From assembly GCA_009699505.1 (NCBI GenBank), contig WLOB01000004.1, forward strand, positions 1-36,592: a stretch of 36,592 nucleotides of DNA. The letters are read 5' to 3'. The position numbers and the translations under genes were made by a program. Numbering within the stretch: the stretch's first letter is position 1; every line of letters starts with the position of its first letter. Source of the DNA: Actinomycetota bacterium. Its GTDB lineage: Bacteria; Actinomycetota; Thermoleophilia; Solirubrobacterales; Solirubrobacteraceae. Shown here piece after piece: positions 14,997-22,900 of the stretch. A model generated the notes under the pieces. It made no database searches, was not told the DNA's origin, and saw only the letters and a program-made list of their open reading frames with translations.

Positions 14997-15422
14997 ATGT
15001 CGACCGACGAGGCCAGCATGTTCGAGAACGGACGTGGAGGACAGGACCGGGAAGTTCGCGGAGCGCCGGCAGGTGCGGCGTCCGTGCAGTCGCCGCAGGA
15101 CGTCGCGTCGTTGCTGCGTGCCCACGGTGGGGACTACGCGCGACTGCTCCGGCAGCGTCGTCCCGGCACGCGGGCGGACGGCAGCGGGTGGCGGTTCTAC
15201 GCCGACGCGACGGCGCGCGCAGCGCGCAACGACATCGAGGTCCACCAGATCCTCGTCGACATCAGCGTCGCCGCCCAACACCTCGGAACCAACGACGCTC
15301 TACGGTCCTACGCGACGTCGAAGCGGCGACGGGTTGAAGGCCCGCTGGCCGCGGCGTTCCTCGAGGGGATGCTCGACCGCGTCGATCGCTTTCCTCATGA
15401 CGTGCTGCGTCTGGACCGCTGA
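14997..15422 (+). CDS. Hypothetical protein of the duplicated cassette, copy 1 (141 aa)
   Basis: The 141-aa product has a variable N-terminal third (about residues 20-40) and a well-kept remainder: RAHGGDYARLLRQRRPGTRADGSGW, FYADATARAA, IEVHQILVDISVAAQHLG, YATSKRRRVE and AFLEGMLDRVDRFPHDV. It appears to be a soluble helical protein. No known family or catalytic motif is recognised. It is transcribed divergently from the HD gene across 160 bases and lies 71 bases before the third cassette gene. Copy 2 at 33051-33476 has the same length and differs at about 15 positions, which supports real coding under selection. Confidence 0.7.
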   Translation: MSTDEASMFENGRGGQDREVRGAPAGAASVQSPQDVASLLRAHGGDYARLLRQRRPGTRADGSGWRFYADATARAARNDIEVHQILVDISVAAQHLGTNDALRSYATSKRRRVEGPLAAAFLEGMLDRVDRFPHDVLRLDR

Positions 15423-15493
15423 GCGCCGCAACACCCGCTTCACCCGTCTTTCACCTCGACGCCGGGGCGCGCTCCTACCCTCAAGACGTGGGG

Positions 15494-15811
15494 ATGTCGA
15501 CCTCTGACCCCGAACGCTTCGACGCGCTGCTGCTCGCGCTGGCCGATGCGTGGCGGGCGAGCGCGGCCTCCGGGCACGGCGAGCCGGTCGTGTTCTGGCG
15601 CGGCGACCACGGGGCGCACCGAGCGTGGCCGGCCGAGGTCGAGGTGATGACCCGCGTAGAAGCTGAGGAGCTCGTGCGACGGGACCTCGCTCGAGCGGCG
15701 CACCCGGCCAGCGAGGTGATGATGGTCTCGCCTACCCGGCGCGCCCTCGACGCGACGCTCATGCTCGACGAGGGTGGGACCACGGCGCCCCGGACTCCAG
15801 CCAACCGCTGA
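15494..15811 (+). CDS. Hypothetical protein of the duplicated cassette, copy 1 (105 aa)
   Basis: A 105-aa product. Conserved stretches shared with copy 2 are ASGHGEPVVFWRGD, GAHRAWPAEVE, MTR-EAEELV-RD and AAHPASEVMMVSPTRRALDATL. The alternation of short strands and helices suggests a small alpha/beta domain. No family is recognised. The ATG at 15494 was chosen over the GTG at 15488 as the more usual start; both are possible. The extreme C-terminus is variable between copies. Confidence 0.65.
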   Translation: MSTSDPERFDALLLALADAWRASAASGHGEPVVFWRGDHGAHRAWPAEVEVMTRVEAEELVRRDLARAAHPASEVMMVSPTRRALDATLMLDEGGTTAPRTPANR

Positions 15812-15849
15812 TCAACCGACCCGAGCATCCCTGGCGACGGGCCGCGCGC

Positions 15850-15868
15850 GATGTCCCAGTCGACGATC
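15850..15868 (+). repeat. 19-bp motif, half-site 1 of a recurrent palindrome
   Basis: GATGTCCCAGTCGACGATC differs by one base from the sites at 33903-33921 and 36335-36353. It lies 38 bases after the last gene of cassette copy 1, at the distal edge of the duplicated block. Confidence 0.8.
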
Positions 15869-16031
15869 CCTTCCAGGACGGACGCGGCGGCAATCAGAGC
15901 GGCCGAAGCGCTGTCACCTACGGTCGAGCTTGCTGGGGGCTATGACCCGAATGCGACGAGTTCCATCCCAGCACCGCGAACTCGCCGCTATTTGCGGGTT
16001 CCGTCCGGGACCGATGCGTTAATACCGATCG

Positions 16032-16310
16032 ATGTCCGACCCGGCAGTGCTTCCTCTTCCTGGAGTTCCCGCCCCGCGCTCCTCGCGGCCGACCGGCGTT
16101 CGCGTCGGTGTTCGCGCCGGTCAGCGCCTGAACCGCCGCACGTCCTTGGTTCTCAGTCACGAGGACGAGCTGCTGCTCGACGCGCTGCGCGACTCGATCG
16201 GCCCGGACGCCGGCATCGGCGAGACCCTGCGAATGGGTCTCCGCCGGCTCGCGGTCGAGAAGGGCATCGATGTCACCAAGCTCAAGCAGGAAGAGGCCGC
16301 CGCGGCGTAG
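16032..16310 (+). CDS. Small RHH-like protein
   Basis: A 92-aa basic protein. After a Pro/Arg-rich start comes RLNRRTSLVLSHEDELLLDALRDSIG, then GETLRMGLRRLAVEKGIDVTKL. A strand followed by two helices of this spacing is typical of ribbon-helix-helix DNA-binding proteins (as in CopG, MetJ and plasmid partition or control proteins), but the call is structural and by eye. It ends with an Ala/Glu tail and a strong terminator. It lies at the left end of the plasmid-like backbone, where it could be a transcriptional or copy-number regulator. No clear ribosome-binding site precedes the ATG, so the transcript may be leaderless. Confidence 0.6.
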   Translation: MSDPAVLPLPGVPAPRSSRPTGVRVGVRAGQRLNRRTSLVLSHEDELLLDALRDSIGPDAGIGETLRMGLRRLAVEKGIDVTKLKQEEAAAA

Positions 16311-16324
16311 CCCCCACCAACGAA

Positions 16325-16354
16325 GAAACCCCCCGCGGGCAAGCGGGGGGTTTC
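16325..16354 (+). terminator. Strong rho-independent-type terminator
   Basis: A 12-bp perfect stem (GAAACCCCCCGC pairing with GCGGGGGGTTTC) with a 6-base loop lies 15 bases after the RHH-like gene. Confidence 0.9.
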
Positions 16355-16400
16355 GGGTCCTACATAGCCGCTTACCGCGGCGACCGAGACCAATAGATCT

Positions 16401-16420
16401 GCTGCGCATTCTAGCGCAGC
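16401..16420. repeat. Second short hairpin upstream of the Rep-like gene
   Basis: Arms GCTGCGC and GCGCAGC (7 bp, perfect) with a 6-base loop lie about 155 bases before the next gene. It may be an operator, or part of a leader structure controlling the Rep-like gene. Confidence 0.45.
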
Positions 16421-16575
16421 TCCTCGGACGGATCGACCGAAGCGCGAAAGCCTTAGCTCTCGCGGCGGTTTTCTGATGCCGCAAACGCGGCGCGTCTGTC
16501 CGGGCCCTCGACGGCGGGTGTCATCCCGAGCGCCGTCACCCATGCCCGTGCGCGGCCTTCTGGCCGGCGTTCGGG

Positions 16576-18294
16576 ATGGCCTCCTCCGCCACCATCACCC
16601 GGCCCTCCGCGGGGTCGCGGACTCAGGTGTTGCCGCCGTCGCTGGCGGCCGCCCGGGCCCGCGGCTTCACCGTGCGCCCCGCCCCGACGCCCCCCAGGGC
16701 GCCGTGGGCCCCTGCGCCGCGCCGCCACACCCCCGACGAGCTCGTCGTGCTCTTGGGCGTCGCCGTCGCGCGCCGCGGCATCAAGAACACCGTCGACGTC
16801 GGCGTCTTCGCTGCCTGCCACGCCCTTCTCGTCCACGTCCGCCGGCAGGCCGCCACCGCTGCCCGTGGCCGCCGCGGCAACGGTGCCACCGCCCGCACCT
16901 CGAGCTCGCTGCTCGTCCGCTCGTTGGCTTCGACGATGGGCTGGGACACCACGCGCGATCGCTGGGAGGACCGCGACGTCCACCAGTCCAGCGTCCGCCG
17001 ATGGCTGCGGGACCTGCAGGCCGCGCAGCTGCTGCGGGTCGATGTCGTCCTCGACGAGGAGGGCCAGGAGCGCGCGATCGACGTCACGCTGCTCGAGGCG
17101 CCGTGGATCCCCGACGAGTGGCTCGCCGACGCGCGCCGCCGGCTTGCGCACTGGCGCACGCGCTACGGCCAGCACTTCGAGCGCTCCCGCCGTGCTGGCC
17201 CGATCATGGCCGCCCTCGCCGCCTCCCGGAAAGCGATTGCCGACCGCTACGCCGGGCCACCTGCAGGACGGCGAAAGACGCGATCCCGTGGGATCGAAAA
17301 CGAATCTGGCACACCCCCGTGGGGAGCCAAGGCTAAGACTAAGCCGAAGATGCGTAAGCAGCTTCGGCGTAAGGCCTCCTGTGGCGCGAGCGCCCGCGCG
17401 CAAGCGCGCGAAGGAAACACGCGAAACCAAGCGCCGTCCGATCAGACCCTGCGTCCCACGCAAAATGCTGATCCCACTCCGTTTGGCAGCGAAGAGTGGG
17501 AGTCGGGAGCGGATCTCGAGTCGCTCGAGTTGCGGGTCGCCGCACGGAAGCAGCGTGCGCTCGAGCTGCGGAGCCTGGTGCTGGGACAGCTCGCCGATTC
17601 CGAGCGGATCGTCCGAAATCACGCGCCGACCCCGGAGGTGCCGCTGCCCGCGCTGCCGCCGCTGCGGCGCGCGATCGCCGGGCGCCTGGTCGGGGTTGAC
17701 GACCTGGCCGCCGGCGTCCCGATCCCGGGCCTCGGCGACAGGTACGTCCGTCGCCTGCACGCTGCCGCGGCGCGCTGGGTGCACTTCGCCCCGGCCGGGG
17801 CTCCGACGCCGGCGGTGGGGCTGCTTGAGCTCGCCGAGCAGATGCCCGGCCGCTCGATCGCCGAGCTCGTCCGCCACTTCGCCCGCCGCGCCGGCGCGAT
17901 GCGCGACGACGCCAAGACCAACGGACCGGCCGCCCAACAACGCCTCGACGCCGTCGTCCGGCGAGCCCGCCGCGACCCCGCGGGCACCCTGCAGGCGTGG
18001 CCGAGCTGGCTGCGCCGAGACGGCGACCGGCCGGTCCGCGGCGGCGACTGGGAGCGCTTCCTGCAGGTCCACCGGCTGCCCACCGACCACGAGCTCGCCG
18101 ACCCCCAGACCCGCCGTTGGCTCCGTGACGCCACCGCCCTCTGGTTCGGCACCCCGCTGGCCGCCGTCGAGCTCACCGACCCCGCCGGCCACTACGTCTA
18201 CGTCCCCCTCCACGCCCCCTCGCTCCGCCGCCGCGGCGACCGCACCCGCTCCCCCTGGCGCAGCACCACGCCCCGACGTCGCGGCCGCGCGTAG
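16576..18294 (+). CDS. Candidate plasmid replication-initiation protein with winged-helix region
   Basis: A 572-aa, strongly basic protein. Residues about 115-155 look like a winged helix (VHQSSVRRWLRDLQAAQLLRVDVVLD, then the wing EGQERAIDVTLLEAP). The middle (about 240-310) is a Lys/Arg/Ala/Gln-rich linker encoded by unusually structured, less GC-rich DNA. The C-terminal half is helical, contains LLELAEQMPGRSIAELVRHFARR, and ends in an Arg-rich tail. I do not recognise a named family. The location on a backbone with relaxase, ParA and toxin-antitoxin genes, plus DNA-binding features, makes a replication initiator the best guess. A large transcriptional regulator is the alternative. The start is uncertain because no clear ribosome-binding site is seen. 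Confidence 0.5.
   Translation: MASSATITRPSAGSRTQVLPPSLAAARARGFTVRPAPTPPRAPWAPAPRRHTPDELVVLLGVAVARRGIKNTVDVGVFAACHALLVHVRRQAATAARGRRGNGATARTSSSLLVRSLASTMGWDTTRDRWEDRDVHQSSVRRWLRDLQAAQLLRVDVVLDEEGQERAIDVTLLEAPWIPDEWLADARRRLAHWRTRYGQHFERSRRAGPIMAALAASRKAIADRYAGPPAGRRKTRSRGIENESGTPPWGAKAKTKPKMRKQLRRKASCGASARAQAREGNTRNQAPSDQTLRPTQNADPTPFGSEEWESGADLESLELRVAARKQRALELRSLVLGQLADSERIVRNHAPTPEVPLPALPPLRRAIAGRLVGVDDLAAGVPIPGLGDRYVRRLHAAAARWVHFAPAGAPTPAVGLLELAEQMPGRSIAELVRHFARRAGAMRDDAKTNGPAAQQRLDAVVRRARRDPAGTLQAWPSWLRRDGDRPVRGGDWERFLQVHRLPTDHELADPQTRRWLRDATALWFGTPLAAVELTDPAGHYVYVPLHAPSLRRRGDRTRSPWRSTTPRRRGRA
17343..17368. repeat. Inverted repeat inside the Rep-like gene linker
   Basis: Arms GCCGAAG (17343-17349) and CTTCGGC (17362-17368) with a 12-base spacer sit among repeated CTAAG/CGTAAG words (about 17331-17373), followed by GCGCGAGCGCCCGCGCGC-like self-complementary DNA. 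Origins inside rep genes occur in some plasmids, so this is a possible initiator-binding site. Confidence 0.35.
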
Positions 18295-18366
18295 CCCGTG
18301 CGCACGCCTCTGCACACTGGGCCGCTTGGCGCGGCGATGACCCCGAAACGTACTCTTCCCGTTGTG

Positions 18367-18374
18367 TTGTACAA
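18367..18374. promoter_or_regulatory. Possible operator of the toxin-antitoxin operon
   Basis: The 8-bp palindrome TTGTACAA lies 12 bases before the ATG of the Phd-type antitoxin gene. Phd/YefM antitoxins repress their own operons through short palindromes. Confidence 0.3.
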
Positions 18375-18386
18375 GGGTGGCTTCTG

Positions 18387-18677
18387 ATGTACGTTTTGGA
18401 CGTGTCGTCTCCCGCCTCTCTCAGCGTCTCTGAAGCCCGACGCCAACTGTCGTCGATCATCGACCGCGTTGGTGTCGAGCACGCGCCGGTCTATCTCGCG
18501 CGTCGCGGCCGGCGTGTGGCAGCGGTAATCGATGCCGATGACCTCGACCAGCTCCTGGCGCTCGCCGAGGACATGGCCGACATCCGTGCTGCCGAACAGG
18601 CACGCGAAGAGCTTCGCGTGACCGGCGAAGCACCAATCCCGTGGGAGCAGGTCAAGGCCGACCTCGGCCTGACGTGA
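18387..18677 (+). CDS. Phd/YefM-family antitoxin
   Basis: A 96-aa protein. It has the Phd/YefM fold order: SLSVSEARRQLSSIIDRVGVEHAPVYLARRGRRVAAVIDADDLDQL (DNA-binding and dimerisation half), then a helical, acidic, toxin-binding tail (LALAEDMADIRAAEQAREEL). Members bind and neutralise a cognate RelE/ParE-fold toxin and autorepress. The downstream toxin gene overlaps the stop by four bases (GTGA), a classic coupled arrangement. The ATG at 18387 was chosen; an internal GTG at 18402 would also preserve the conserved core. Confidence 0.92.
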   Translation: MYVLDVSSPASLSVSEARRQLSSIIDRVGVEHAPVYLARRGRRVAAVIDADDLDQLLALAEDMADIRAAEQAREELRVTGEAPIPWEQVKADLGLT

Positions 18678-18940
18678 GCTACCGCATCACGCTCGCTCCC
18701 TCGGCCGCCCGTCAACTCCGCAAACAGGACCCGCAGGTCCGTCGACGGATCCAGGCCGCACTCGAGCTGCTCGCCGACGACCCGCGGCCACCGGCCGCGA
18801 CCCGCCTAGTCGGCGGCGCGGGCGAGTGGCGGGTCCGGACCGGCGACTACCGCGTCATCTACGAAATCCACGACGACGAACTGCTCGTCCTCGTCCTCCA
18901 GCTCGGACACCGCCGCGACGTCTACCAACGACGCCACTGA
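18674..18940 (+). CDS. RelE/ParE-superfamily toxin
   Basis: An 88-aa protein with a GTG start overlapping the antitoxin stop. It shows YRITLAPSAARQLRKQDPQVRRRIQAALELLADDPRPPAATRLVGGAGEWRVRTGDYRVIYEIHDDELLVLVLQLGHRRDVY. The R-G-GEWR-R-GDYRVIYEI core and the terminal GHRRDVY are diagnostic for this superfamily. RelE members cleave mRNA on the ribosome and ParE members inhibit gyrase. The conserved Arg-rich C-terminus fits the RelE-type subgroup, but I cannot separate them from sequence alone. A plasmid-maintenance role fits the neighbouring partition and relaxase genes. Confidence 0.93.
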   Translation: MSYRITLAPSAARQLRKQDPQVRRRIQAALELLADDPRPPAATRLVGGAGEWRVRTGDYRVIYEIHDDELLVLVLQLGHRRDVYQRRH

Positions 18941-19032
18941 CCGACACCACCGCCCCCACTGCTGAAAGCCGCGTTCGGTCCGCCGGTGGCTCCGCAGGCC
19001 GTGGTCGCCTACGGTGAGCATCGAGACGATCT

Positions 19033-19251
19033 ATGCCTTCGGATTTCATCCCGCCAAAGACACTGGCCGAGATTCGCGGCGAGCGCACGATTACCGACAA
19101 GATGCGCCGGCAGATCGAAGCCGAAAAGGCCGAGCTCCGGGCGTGGGCGGAGGATCTGCACCGCCCGGACCCGCAGCTGCCGGCTCGCCAGACAGAGGTT
19201 GCCGATAGGGACCGCCTGGCAGGCGAAGGCCTCACCGACGAGGGCCCCTAG
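19033..19251 (+). CDS. Hypothetical 72-aa protein upstream of a DUF2283 gene
   Basis: A short, charged protein. The N-terminal part reads DFIPPKTLAEIRGERTITDKMRRQIEAEKAELRAWAEDLHRPDPQLPARQ: a long amphipathic helix with a hydrophilic tail. No family is recognised. It is followed after 6 bases by the DUF2283 gene at 19258, so the two are probably co-transcribed. DUF2283 proteins often form two-gene toxin-antitoxin-like pairs, usually with DUF4258, but this partner does not resemble DUF4258. Coding potential rests on gene spacing and composition. Confidence 0.5.
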   Translation: MPSDFIPPKTLAEIRGERTITDKMRRQIEAEKAELRAWAEDLHRPDPQLPARQTEVADRDRLAGEGLTDEGP

Positions 19252-19257
19252 GACGTG

Positions 19258-19476
19258 ATGCCCGAGCCATTCGCCTACTACGACCGTGAAGTCGACATCG
19301 CCTGGATCCCCACCCGGACCCGGCCAGCGGCGCGGCCGGTTTCGAGCACCGAGCGGCCTTGGGGCCTCACTGGTCACGACTCCGATGGGGCTGTCGTCGG
19401 CGTGGAGATCTGGGACGCCAGCACCCGGCTGCCCGCACCGATCCTCAGCGCCCTCCCCGACGCCCCGAGCCCGTAG
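19258..19476 (+). CDS. DUF2283 family protein
   Basis: A 72-aa protein with the DUF2283 layout: AYYDREVDIAWIPTRTRPAARPV for the first strands, GLTGHDSDGAVVGVEIWDASTRLPAPIL for the last strand and following helix. The 'YDREVD-A-I...G-VVGVEI-DAS' pattern is diagnostic. Members are small and often appear in toxin-antitoxin-like gene pairs, but their role is not established. The ATG at 19258 was chosen over the overlapping GTG at 19255. It closes a group that also includes the Phd/ParE pair. Noncoding DNA follows for about 490 bases. Confidence 0.75.
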   Translation: MPEPFAYYDREVDIAWIPTRTRPAARPVSSTERPWGLTGHDSDGAVVGVEIWDASTRLPAPILSALPDAPSP

Positions 19477-19969
19477 AGGCCGGGACCTCTGGATCCGTCC
19501 GCGCGGCAGCAGTGATGGCCGTCGTCGCCTCGCCGGCTGCGGCGGCTGCGGCGGCGTCATCCTCGCCGTCTTCTTGACCGTCGTCCAGGGCCACGCGTAG
19601 CCCCTCGCGCGTGTGAGGTCGGCGCCGTGCTCCGTGGGCCGGGCGACCTGACCGGCGCGAGCTGATCGCCCACCCCGGCCTCGCTGCACGGAGGCCGGTC
19701 CTACATCGCTGCACGCAGCGGCACTGTTGCGTGCACCGCTTGAAAACCGCTTATACCTCGCTCTCAAAGGTGCCTACGGCACCGACGTACAGGTCCGAAG
19801 TTGAGTGCATATCGACGCGTTGCATCGCTTCAAACCTGTTCAAAGGTCATGCGTGTACGACTCGCTGGAGCTCGCCGTACACGCATGACCTTTTCCACCA
19901 AAGCCCTCTTCGATTGCTTTGGCACACATTATCCCAGCCTTGGAGGGGTGATAGGGTCAACGGCAGCTG
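19477..19969. other. Inverted-repeat-rich noncoding region upstream of the relaxase, candidate oriT
   Basis: A stretch of 493 bases without a convincing gene. Its right half (about 19700-19969) is clearly less GC-rich than its surroundings. It contains IR TGCACGCA-N10-TGCGTGCA (19710-19735), GGTGCC-TAC-GGCACC (19769-19783), direct repeats ACCGCTT (twice) and TTCAAA (twice), and a perfect 18-bp inverted repeat (19842-19893). Mobilization origins usually lie next to the relaxase gene and have such structure, so this is a good oriT candidate. The nick site cannot be defined from sequence alone. Confidence 0.5.
19842..19893. repeat. Perfect 18-bp inverted repeat, oriT or terminator candidate
   Basis: AAAGGTCATGCGTGTACG (19842-19859) pairs fully with CGTACACGCATGACCTTT (19876-19893) across a 16-base spacer, and a T-run follows directly. 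It sits 76 bases before the relaxase ATG. This is either an oriT inverted repeat recognised by the MobF relaxase or an unusually long terminator. Confidence 0.7.
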
Positions 19970-22900
19970 ATGCTGTCGATCGGAACGGTCAGCGCCGGAA
20001 ATCAGGCGCAGCGGGAGTACCACGAGCGGCAGCTCGCGCAGTCCCGCGACGACTACTACCGCGAGACCGAAGGGCCCGCCGGCGTCTGGATCGGGGCCCA
20101 CGCCCAGGCCCTCGGGCTCACTGGTGAGGTCGACATCGAGGGGTTCCGGCGGATGCTCGATGGGCAAGATCCGGCGACCGGCGAGGACCTCGGTGGTCGC
20201 ACGGACCGCCGCAAGACCGTGGCGTTCGACCTCGCGTTCTCGGCGCCGAAGTCGGTCTCGTTGCTCAGGATGGCCGCCGACGAGGAGACCGCCAAGACGG
20301 TCGACCGGGCCCACGAGCGCGCGGTCAAGGCGGCGCTCTTGTACATCGAAGAGGAGGGGTGGAAGGGCCGCGCGCGTGTCACGCACGAGGACGGATCTCG
20401 CGAGCGAATCACCGTCCAAGGTAACGGTGTTATTGGGGTGCTCTACCGCCACGAGACGACCCGCAACGCGGACCCGCAGCTGCACTCCCACGCCGTGCTG
20501 GCCAACGTCGTGCGGCCTGAGAAGGGGGACGCGCAGGCGATCAACTCGCCGGTGCTCTACCAGCAGGCCAAGACCGCCGGCAGCGTCTATCAAGCGGTCC
20601 TGCGCGGCGAGCTCGGCGTCGAGCTCGGGATCGAGTTCGACACCCCGGTCAACGGGCTCTCCGACATCAAGGGCTTTGACCGCGGCCTGATCGACACGTT
20701 CTCCACGCGTCGCGCGGAGATCCTCGCGGGACTCGCCCGGGCCGGCTTCTCCGCCGGCGGCGCCGCGGCGGAGCGCGTCGCGCTCGAGTCCCGTCGCGCG
20801 AAGGACATGCAGCTGGACCACGGGCAGTGGCGCGTCGAGGTCCGCGAGGCGCTGCAGCGCGACGGGTTCGGGATCGAACAGGCCCGGGCGCTCGTGCGGA
20901 CGCCGGCAGAACGCCAGCTCGCGCTCACTGGCGCCGGTGGCGGCGTCGAGGTGCCGCGGCCGCGGTCGCTCGAGGAGCGGCTCCAGGCCGCGCCGCTGGA
21001 CCAGCTGACGGACGTGCGGGCAACCGAAGACGCTCGCCCGATCCGGCAGGCCGCGATGTCGGCCCGAGAGGGCTACACCGCCGACGAGGTTGCGGAGGCC
21101 TTGAGCGGGGTGTTTAAGGATCCGCGCCTGGTGCAGGTTCAGGGCGGCGAGCGGCCGCGATGGACGACAGAGCGGCACCTGCAGCTCGAAGAGCGCGTCC
21201 AACGGGACACCCTCGGGCGGATGCAGGACGCGACCGGCCCGCGCATCGATGTTCAGGGCTACGCGGTGCCGACGAAGACCCCCGACGGGTTCAGCCTCTC
21301 GGTCGAGCAGCGGCAGGTCCTCGGGCGGGTCCTTCAGTCCGGGCACGGTGTCGAGGTCATCCGCGCCCGGGCCGGCGCGGGCAAGACCACCATCGCGGGG
21401 CTCGCGCGTACCGAGTTCGAAGCGCACGGCATCAAGGTCGTCGGCGTCGCCCCGACGCTGCAGGCGCTCGCGGAGCTCGACGACGTCGGCCTGGAGAAGC
21501 GCGACAGCCTCGCGCGGACTGCGTTCTCCGACGGCGAGTTCTCGGAGGTCATGCGGACGATGGACCACCAGACGGTGGTCCTCGTCGACGAGGCCGGGAT
21601 GGCACAGACCAGGGAGATCGCACCGCTCCTGGACCGCGCGGCAGAGCGCGGGGCGAAGGTTGTGGCGATCGGCGACGACGTGCAGCTCGCCGCCGTCGGC
21701 GCCGGCGGGTGGTTCCGGTACCTCGTCGAGCACCAGGACGCACCGGTCCTCGCGCTCACGGAGGTGCACCGCCAACGCGACCCAGTCGAGCGGGACCGAC
21801 TGAACGGCCTGCACCGCGGCGACGTCGCCGGATGGATCAGGTGGGCGGACCAGCACGACCGGATCGACGTCCAACCGACGGTCCAGGACGCCTACGGGGC
21901 CACCGTCAGCCGGTTCGAGGGTGCGCTCGACGCGGTCGACAGCGAGATCGACCGCGTGGTCGTGATGGCACCGCAGAACACGCACCGCCGCGCGCTGAAC
22001 GACCAGCTGCGGCGCGTTGTCGCCGGCCGCGGCGTGCTCGACCGAACCCAGGAGCGCGACTACGACGGCCTCCTGGTCGCGCCCGGCGAACGCCTGGTGG
22101 CAACGAGGACCGTGACCGTCGACGGCACCAGCCGCCGGCTCGTCGAGAACGGAGAGCGGTTCGAGGTCCTGACGGTCGGCGCCGCCGGCGCCCGTGCCCG
22201 CGCGGTCGCCGGAAAACGGCGTGGCGAGCTCGTGCAGCTGCCCGCCGAGGTCCTCCGGCCCGACCAGGACGGGCGCCGCGTCGACCACGCGTACGCGAGG
22301 ACGGTGCACAAGGCGCAGGGGATGACGGTCGATCGGTCAATCCTGTTTGCCCCGGACCCCGGGCGGCTGGGCCGCAACCTCGCCTACGTCGGCCTGACAC
22401 GCACCCGGGACCGTGCCGACCTGGTGACCGTCGCCCCCGACCGGCCGGCAGGGCTCGAGCGCCTGGTGCGCGGGATGTCGGAGCGCCGCGATCACCAGGC
22501 CGCCCTGGCGATCGCCAGCCCCAAGCGCCTGGACCCCGAGCGCGTCACACGCATGAGCGTCCCCGAGCTCGCCGAGCACCGCCACGCACTCCTCACCGAA
22601 GCCCGGCAAGCGATGACGCGCCTGTCGCGGCTGGACCGCGAGGCCCGCGGCGCGTGGGCCGGATCCGCGGACGCGAGGACCGACGCGAACCTGCTCAGAC
22701 ACCGCGACCAGCTAGTAGCCCAGATCGAGGCCCGCGAGCGCCACCTCGCCGAGCAGGACCCCGACGGCGAGAAGCAGGGCCGCGGTCTCATGGAACAGAC
22801 CACACGCCAAGCACAGGAGCGTGACCGCGGCGCCCTCGAGCGACTCGACGAGCAGTTGGTGGGCCGAGAGGTTCAGGGGGTCCCGGAGGCCGACGAGCTG

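Noticed and set aside
15851-16396. 181-aa frame starting inside the 19-bp repeat
   Set aside because: It runs through the RHH-like gene in another phase and across its terminator. The product is low complexity.
16453-18315. 620-aa minus-strand frame opposite the Rep-like gene
   Set aside because: Its product is low-complexity Gly/Arg/Ala-rich. The plus frame has winged-helix and helical features and follows a gene order typical of plasmids.
19847-22309. 820-aa open frame on the minus strand across the relaxase
   Set aside because: It is antisense to motif-bearing relaxase-helicase sequence. Long antisense frames are expected from GC-rich third positions.
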